A stretch of DNA of 64,000 nt, taken from assembly GCF_003943415.1 (NCBI RefSeq), contig NZ_RJPK01000007.1, positions 26,439-90,438 of the forward strand, given 5' to 3'. Within the stretch, counting starts at the first letter, position 1; every line of letters starts with the position of its first letter. The translations under genes were made by a program, and so were the position numbers. The notes below the pieces were generated by a model, which saw nothing but the letters and a program-made list of their open reading frames with translations, made no database searches and was not told the origin of the DNA. This stretch comes from Streptococcus oralis (GTDB lineage Bacteria > Bacillota > Bacilli > Lactobacillales > Streptococcaceae). Below are positions 59,912 through 64,000 of this stretch, in pieces.

Positions 59912-60846
59912 AATCACACCAACTAGTCTACCAAATATTAGCTAGAGAAAACAACTATGTTAGCGGAGAAAAAATTGCAGAAGAACTGTTGTTAAGTCGT
60001 ACATCCATATGGAAGGCAATTCAACGCCTCCAACAAGAAGGGCTCGTGATTGACAGTATTAAAAATAAAGGTTACAAACTTATTCAAGGCGATTTGATCC
60101 TACCTGATTTGATTCAAGAGAAAACCAACTTAACCATTCGCTACAAACCTGAAACAAAATCTACTCAAACAGATGCAAAAGAAGGTATTGAAGGGGGAAA
60201 CCAGGGAAATAGTCTCTATCTTTCCACATGTCAAACAGCAGGTCGTGGTCGCTTTCAACGCCCTTACTACTCTCCTGCACGGGGAGGTATTTATATGTCA
60301 TTACATATTCAGCCAAATCTCACCTATGACCAGCTTCCTGCCTACACATTACTTACAGCAGGCGCCATTTACAAAGCTATTAAAAACCTCACCTTGATTG
60401 ACGTGGGTATCAAATGGGTAAATGATATCTACTTTAAAAATAAAAAAATAGCAGGTATCCTCACCGAAGCCATGACGTCCGTGGAAACAGGCCTAGTAAC
60501 AGACGTCATTATCGGCGTTGGAATCAACTTTGCCATCAGCGATTTTCCAAAAGAGATAAAAGAAAAAGCTGGAAGTCTCTTTACACCACCAGCTCCTATC
60601 ACACGAAACGAACTAATCTCAGAAATTTGGCATTGTTTCTACCAAACAGCACCCGAAGAACTACTCTATCTTTATAAAGAACACTCTCTTGTTCTAGGAA
60701 GAGAGGTCAGTTTTATCCAAGATCAGACTAAAAAAAAAGGAGTTGCCAAAGACATCTCCGATAAAGGACAACTCCTTATCCAGTTTGATGACCAGACAGA
60801 AATCTGGCTTAATAGTGGTGAAATCTCACTCACTAGCTGGACTTAA
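59908..60846 (+). CDS. birA: Biotin-protein ligase / biotin repressor BirA
   Basis: A 312-aa bifunctional protein. N-terminal winged helix (VSGEKIAEELLLSRTSIWKA), biotinylation domain with STCQTAGRGRFQRPYYSP and IKWVNDIYFKNKKIAGIL, and a C-terminal SH3-like domain. It joins biotin to carboxylase carrier proteins and may repress biotin genes. ATGA overlap with rafR means co-expression. Confidence 0.95.
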   Translation: MKSHQLVYQILARENNYVSGEKIAEELLLSRTSIWKAIQRLQQEGLVIDSIKNKGYKLIQGDLILPDLIQEKTNLTIRYKPETKSTQTDAKEGIEGGNQGNSLYLSTCQTAGRGRFQRPYYSPARGGIYMSLHIQPNLTYDQLPAYTLLTAGAIYKAIKNLTLIDVGIKWVNDIYFKNKKIAGILTEAMTSVETGLVTDVIIGVGINFAISDFPKEIKEKAGSLFTPPAPITRNELISEIWHCFYQTAPEELLYLYKEHSLVLGREVSFIQDQTKKKGVAKDISDKGQLLIQFDDQTEIWLNSGEISLTSWT

Positions 60847-60851
60847 CAACG

Positions 60852-60886
60852 GCACTATATGCAACTAGCAACATATAGTGCTTTTT
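60852..60886 (+). terminator. rafR-birA terminator
   Basis: Perfect 10-bp stem GCACTATATG/CATATAGTGC with a 10-nt loop, then TTTTT. Confidence 0.9.
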
Positions 60887-60935
60887 GAATGTAGAAAGCA
60901 ACAGATATATAAATAGCTGGCTTCCTGTCAACAAT

Positions 60936-61640
60936 TTACAGATTAATAGCTTTTGAGGCATTCTTTTTATATGCCGTGCTATGTGCCAAAGAAACCCCAT
61001 AGCAGTGATTTTCGTGTCCAAGCATAACCAATGGTAGCGCAAAAACTTTAACAGCATACAAAAGCAGCCAAAACATAAAGACTTCAGCTTTTATATTCAC
61101 CAAATTTTTACTAAACATCTCGTACAAGAAACATGCATTTAAAGCCATATTGAAGAGACTTGCCAACGTTGCTGAGACTATATTGGTTTTCAATTTTGGA
61201 TGATAACATTTAGCCACATATAAGGCCAATATTGAAATATTATAAAGGCAAATCGGTTGATAATTTTTCCTATAAATAACTATCGTCTTACGATTATAAA
61301 AAAAGAAACCATGAGGTCCACGATGATAGTCATTAATCCAGACATGGCTAAGACCTTTAATCTCATCCCAAGCTATAAATAAATCAATTTTTCTTAGGTA
61401 AATCCCAGTTTTATGGATTAAACACTTCCATTTGAACATGAAAGATAAAAGAAAAGTAAGGAGCAAAACCGCAACCGTAACAATCCTCAACTCCTCTTGC
61501 CCAATAATCAAGGATAGGTTAAAAAAGCGAATTTGCGCTTTTTTTGCATCTAAGAACATTGAAATCACAGTTAGAAATACTACAAAGATAAATAGCATAA
61601 ATCTATAAAAAATACTATAAAATTTTACTCCATTTTTCAT
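60936..61640 (-). CDS. Orphan membrane protein of unknown function
   Basis: A 234-aa protein with about five hydrophobic helices: two near the N-terminus (FMLFIFVVFLTVISMFL, VTVAVLLLTFLLSFMF), then a basic central region (INDYHRGPHGFFFYNRKTIV) and three towards the C-terminus. It vaguely recalls DUF443-like proteins, but I cannot assign it. AT-rich, next to the IS remnant, with an extended -10 (TGGTATACT, 61678-61686). Possibly acquired. Confidence 0.65.
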   Translation of the reverse strand: MKNGVKFYSIFYRFMLFIFVVFLTVISMFLDAKKAQIRFFNLSLIIGQEELRIVTVAVLLLTFLLSFMFKWKCLIHKTGIYLRKIDLFIAWDEIKGLSHVWINDYHRGPHGFFFYNRKTIVIYRKNYQPICLYNISILALYVAKCYHPKLKTNIVSATLASLFNMALNACFLYEMFSKNLVNIKAEVFMFWLLLYAVKVFALPLVMLGHENHCYGVSLAHSTAYKKNASKAINL

Positions 61641-61861
61641 CTCAATTATCCCCCAGCCACTTAAAGTCCCTAACTCTAGTATACCACTAAGTCTAGTCTA
61701 TTTATGATTTTTTCTAGTATGAAAGTTACTGAAACAGCATTAGATAATAGAGCTCTATAATTCTGTAGTGAGTAAAACCACTATGGAGATTATGAAGCGT
61801 AGAAAAAAGTCCCAAAAGATCTATAATGAAAAGCGATCAAACCATCATTAGAAAGAATCAT
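61641..61861. other. AT-rich gap with IS left flank
   Basis: Holds the promoter of the orphan membrane gene (61678-61686). From about 61790 it carries the leader of the decayed ISL3 transposase. I see no intact terminal inverted repeat. Confidence 0.35.
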
Positions 61862-62795
61862 ATGGAACAATTACATTTTATCACAAACCTACTAGACATT
61901 AAAGACCCTAATATCAAGAGTGTAGATATTATCAATATGGATCTCCACAAGGAAATCATTAAATAAATATGATTTTCAAAAAAAATCTAAAATCCCTTAT
62001 CTAGAATGTGCGGGATACAAAATTCTAATTCGTCTAAGGAAACGGCGCTTCCGCTGTAAAGTCTGTAAAAAAATGGCTGTCGCAGAGACTCCCTTAGTCA
62101 AGAAAAACCACCAAATCGCTCAAAAATTAATCGAGAAAGTCCCTATGACGGTCATCGCTGAAAGCTTGGCTATCTTCACTTCCACCGTCATTCGTAAACT
62201 GAAAGAGTTTAAATTCAAGACAGATTTATCTTCCAACTCACATGTCTTGGGATAAATACAGCTTCAAGAAAGGCAAAATGAGCTTCATTGCACAAGATTT
62301 TGATTCAAACAAGATCCTATCTATCTTAGACGGACGGACTCAAGCAACGATTCGCAATCATTTCCTTCGTTATTCTAGACAGGTCCGAAATGGAATGAAA
62401 GTCATTACAATGGACATGTTTAGCTCCTACTACGACATCGCTAAGAAACTCTTTCCTTCTGCTAAATTCATCCTCGATTGCTTTCACATTGTACAAAATC
62501 TCGGCCGTGCTATGAGCTACCTTCGCATCCAAATCATGAATCAGTTTGATAGGAGATCGCACGAATATAAGGCAATCAAACGCTACTGGAAACTCATCCA
62601 ACAGGAGAGTCGGAAACTAAGTCATAAACGCTTTTATCGCCAGACCTGAAAAAACACTATAATCTCTATCAGCTCTTGTTTTTTAACTTTCAGAACAAGG
62701 AGGCAGAGAATTTTTTCGAACTCATTGAAAATAATCTCAAGCTGGTCCACCCTCACTTTCAGGCTGTCTTTCAAACCTTTCTCAAGGATAAAGAG
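61862..62795 (+). pseudogene. Decayed ISL3-family transposase (IS1167-like)
   Basis: Pieces in different frames: MEQLHFITNLLDIKDPN (61862 to a stop at 61964), the Cys-rich region KRRFRCKVCKKMAVAETPLV then VIRKLKEFKF (to 62255), and MSWDKYSFKKGKMSFIAQDF with ITMDMFSSYYDIAKKLFPSA and DCFHIVQNLGRAMSY (62242-62649). Last comes YNLYQLLFFNFQNKEAENFF, ending at FLKDKE near 62795. Frameshifts, an internal deletion and loss of the C-terminus make it non-functional. The piece order is native, so it is one old insertion. Confidence 0.88.
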
Positions 62796-62803
62796 CAAAA
62801 AAA

Positions 62804-62826
62804 AGAGAGTGCCAATGTGGCTCTCT
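62804..62826 (-). terminator. Terminator of the tRNA cluster
   Basis: Stem AGAGAG..CCA/TGG..CTCTCT with a 2-nt bulge; eight T follow on the minus strand. It is placed between the IS remnant and the last tRNA gene, about 60 nt after it. Confidence 0.75.
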
Positions 62827-62884
62827 CCAGAATATGACTTTTTACCACCCCACTAGAGTTGATAAAGATTCTCAAATTATATCA

Positions 62885-62972
62885 CGGAGAATGGGGGATT
62901 CGAACCCCCGCGCCAGTTACCCGACCTAACGATTTAGCAAACCGTCCTCTTCAGCCTCTTGAGTAATTCTCC
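62885..62972 (-). tRNA. tRNA-Ser (GCT), copy 2
   Basis: Cloverleaf with long variable arm; anticodon loop TTGCTAA, acceptor GGAGAAT/ATTCTCC, discriminator G. No encoded CCA. Identical over 87 nt to the next gene upstream. Confidence 0.93.
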
Positions 62973-63038
62973 AAAATATTAATTAACAGGTATAAGTTTA
63001 TACGAACTCCCCACACTCACGTTACAGTTCTCTGTATA

Positions 63039-63126
63039 CGGAGAATGGGGGATTCGAACCCCCGCGCCAGTTACCCGACCTAACGATTTAGCAAACCGTC
63101 CTCTTCAGCCTCTTGAGTAATTCTCC
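63039..63126 (-). tRNA. tRNA-Ser (GCT), copy 1
   Basis: Same sequence as the copy at 62885-62972; 66 nt of unrelated sequence separate them. Confidence 0.93.
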
Positions 63127-63134
63127 TACTTTAA

Positions 63135-63208
<74 letters not shown>

Positions 63209-63242
63209 AAGTCAAAAACTTGGTAATTTGAATAAAGTTCAA

Positions 63243-63313
63243 AGCGGGTGACGAGAATCGAACTCGCGACAACAGCTTGGAAGGCTGTAGTTTTACCACT
63301 AAACTACACCCGC
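63243..63313 (-). tRNA. tRNA-Gly (TCC)
   Basis: Acceptor GCGGGTG/CACCCGC, anticodon region CAGCCTTCCAAGCTG, discriminator T. Confidence 0.94.
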
Positions 63314-63328
63314 ATAACTATTATAAAA

Positions 63329-63401
63329 TGGCGCGAGACGGAATCGAACCGCCGACACATGGAGCTTCAATCCATTGCTCTACCAACTGAGCTACCGAGC
63401 C
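63329..63401 (-). tRNA. tRNA-Phe (GAA)
   Basis: Anticodon loop TTGAAGC, T arm GGTTCGATTCC, discriminator A. The acceptor GGCTCGG/TCGCGCC has one T-C mismatch, which I believe is also seen in other streptococci. Confidence 0.93.
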
Positions 63402-63404
63402 AAA

Positions 63405-63478
<74 letters not shown>

Positions 63479-63489
63479 TTAATAATAAA

Positions 63490-63579
63490 AGGAGGATGTG
63501 GGATTCGAACCCACGCACGCTTTTACACGCCTGACGGTTTTCAAGACCGTTCCCTTCAGCCAGACTTGGGTAATCCTCC
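63490..63579 (-). tRNA. tRNA-Ser (TGA)
   Basis: Long variable arm, anticodon region CGGTCTTGAAAACCG, acceptor GGAGGAT/ATCCTCC. The discriminator reads T rather than the usual G of serine tRNAs. Confidence 0.93.
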
Positions 63580-63590
63580 AAAATATACAA

Positions 63591-63664
63591 TGGACCTTGT
63601 AGGACTTGAACCTACGACCACTCGGTTATGAGCCGAGAGCTCTAACCAGCTGAGCTAAAGGTCC
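63591..63664 (-). tRNA. tRNA-Ile2 (CAT, lysidine type)
   Basis: Anticodon CAT in CGGCTCATAACCG, acceptor GGACCTT/AAGGTCC, discriminator A. The acceptor resembles Bacillus tRNA-Ile2, whose C34 becomes lysidine to read AUA, rather than elongator tRNA-Met. Automated calls often label it Met. Confidence 0.85.
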
Positions 63665-63677
63665 AACAAGATCTTTA

Positions 63678-63751
63678 TAGCGGCGAAGGGGATCGAACCC
63701 CCGACCTCCCGGGTATGAACCGGACGCTCTAGCCAGCTGAGCTACACCGCC
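63678..63751 (-). tRNA. Elongator tRNA-Met (CAT)
   Basis: Starts GGCGGTGTAGCTCAGC, anticodon region CCGGTTCATACCCGG, ends CGCCGCTA; matches the elongator Met pattern of firmicutes. Confidence 0.9.
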
Positions 63752-63756
63752 ATCAA

Positions 63757-63830
63757 TCGGGAAGACAGGATTCGAACCTGCGACACCTTGGTCCCAAACC
63801 AAGTACTCTACCAAGCTGAGCTACTTCCCG
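63757..63830 (-). tRNA. tRNA-Pro (TGG)
   Basis: Acceptor CGGGAAG/CTTCCCG, anticodon region TTGGTTTGGGACCAA, discriminator A. Confidence 0.95.
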
Positions 63831-63846
63831 AGTTAAATAGAAAAAA

Positions 63847-63920
63847 TGCACCCTAGAGGATTCGAACCTCTAACCGCCTGATTCGTAGTCAGGTACTCTA
63901 TCCAGTTGAGCTAAGGGTGC
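63847..63920 (-). tRNA. tRNA-Arg (ACG)
   Basis: Acceptor GCACCCT/AGGGTGC, anticodon region CTGACTACGAATCAG, discriminator A. The A34 is expected to be edited to inosine. Confidence 0.95.
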
Positions 63921-63931
63921 TCATTATTATA

Positions 63932-64000
63932 TGCCGAGGACCGGGATCGAACCGGTACGATCGTTTCCAATCGCAGGATTTTAAGTCCTGTGCGTCTGCC
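63932..64000 (-). tRNA. tRNA-Leu (TAA), 5' end beyond window
   Basis: Anticodon region AGGACTTAAAATCCT, long variable arm, T arm CCGGTTCGATCCCGG, discriminator A. The acceptor 5' strand and part of the D arm are outside the window. Confidence 0.9.

Noticed and set aside
62804..62826. Hairpin considered as an IS terminal inverted repeat
   Set aside because: It is a self-contained stem with eight T on the minus strand and has no partner at the left side; a tRNA-cluster terminator fits better.

Overview
The window reads as the chromosome of a low-GC Streptococcus of the mitis/pneumoniae group. The evidence is a choline-binding surface protein, a ZmpB-type M26 metalloprotease with its two-component pair, spxB, the copper operon copY-cupA-copA, the raffinose and galactose genes, two BOX repeats, and many extended -10 (TGnTATAAT) promoters. 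From memory of pneumococcal gene order, several blocks keep pneumococcal synteny, but blocks that lie far apart in S. pneumoniae are joined here (bgaA beside the rnz/SDR block, murD beside galT). A relative such as S. mitis, S. oralis or S. pseudopneumoniae is therefore more likely than a typical pneumococcus. This is inference from sequence alone.

Layout. 1-6200: N-terminal part of the surface beta-galactosidase BgaA, then a tight minus-strand operon miaA-hflX-hypothetical-rnz-SDR, and a divergent small DUF3042-like gene. 6200-25400: thyA, gki, a large choline-binding protein, pabB/pabC fusion, a UPF0340 gene translationally coupled to zmpB, the Hk09/Rr09-like two-component system, and the extracellular thiol/methionine-sulfoxide repair operon ccdA2-etrx2-msrAB2. 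Next come a scar of two broken genes and a MerR/TipA regulator whose leader holds a BOX element. 25600-39500: an NSS-family transporter with a switch-like leader, manA, a SemiSWEET, a VOC protein, spxB, the copper operon, pyrFE under a PyrR attenuator, and murD-murG-divIB. 39500-50750: an ABC-ATPase remnant at a synteny break, a thioesterase, galKT/galR, czcD/sczA, and a five-gene operon marR-NTF2-oxidoreductase-egtV-egtU. 50750-61700: an O-antigen-ligase-like membrane protein, the raffinose operon aga-rafEFG-gtfA with divergent rafR-birA, and an orphan membrane protein. 61800-64000: a decayed ISL3-family transposase followed by a minus-strand cluster of 12 tRNA genes, the last one cut by the window end.

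How it fits together: much of the window serves carbohydrate use (BgaA, GalKT, raffinose/sucrose breakdown, ManA, glucokinase, candidate cre sites), oxidative and metal stress (SpxB makes H2O2; Etrx2/MsrAB2 repair oxidised surface proteins; CopA/CupA and CzcD export metals; EgtUV is predicted to import ergothioneine), and surface interaction with the host (BgaA, choline-binding protein, ZmpB). Most genes are standard for the group. The less ordinary signals are in leaders and junctions: the NSS leader, a leaderless-looking pabB, promoters fused to terminators, paired MarR operators, direct repeats at the ccdA2 promoter, and gene remnants marking rearrangements.
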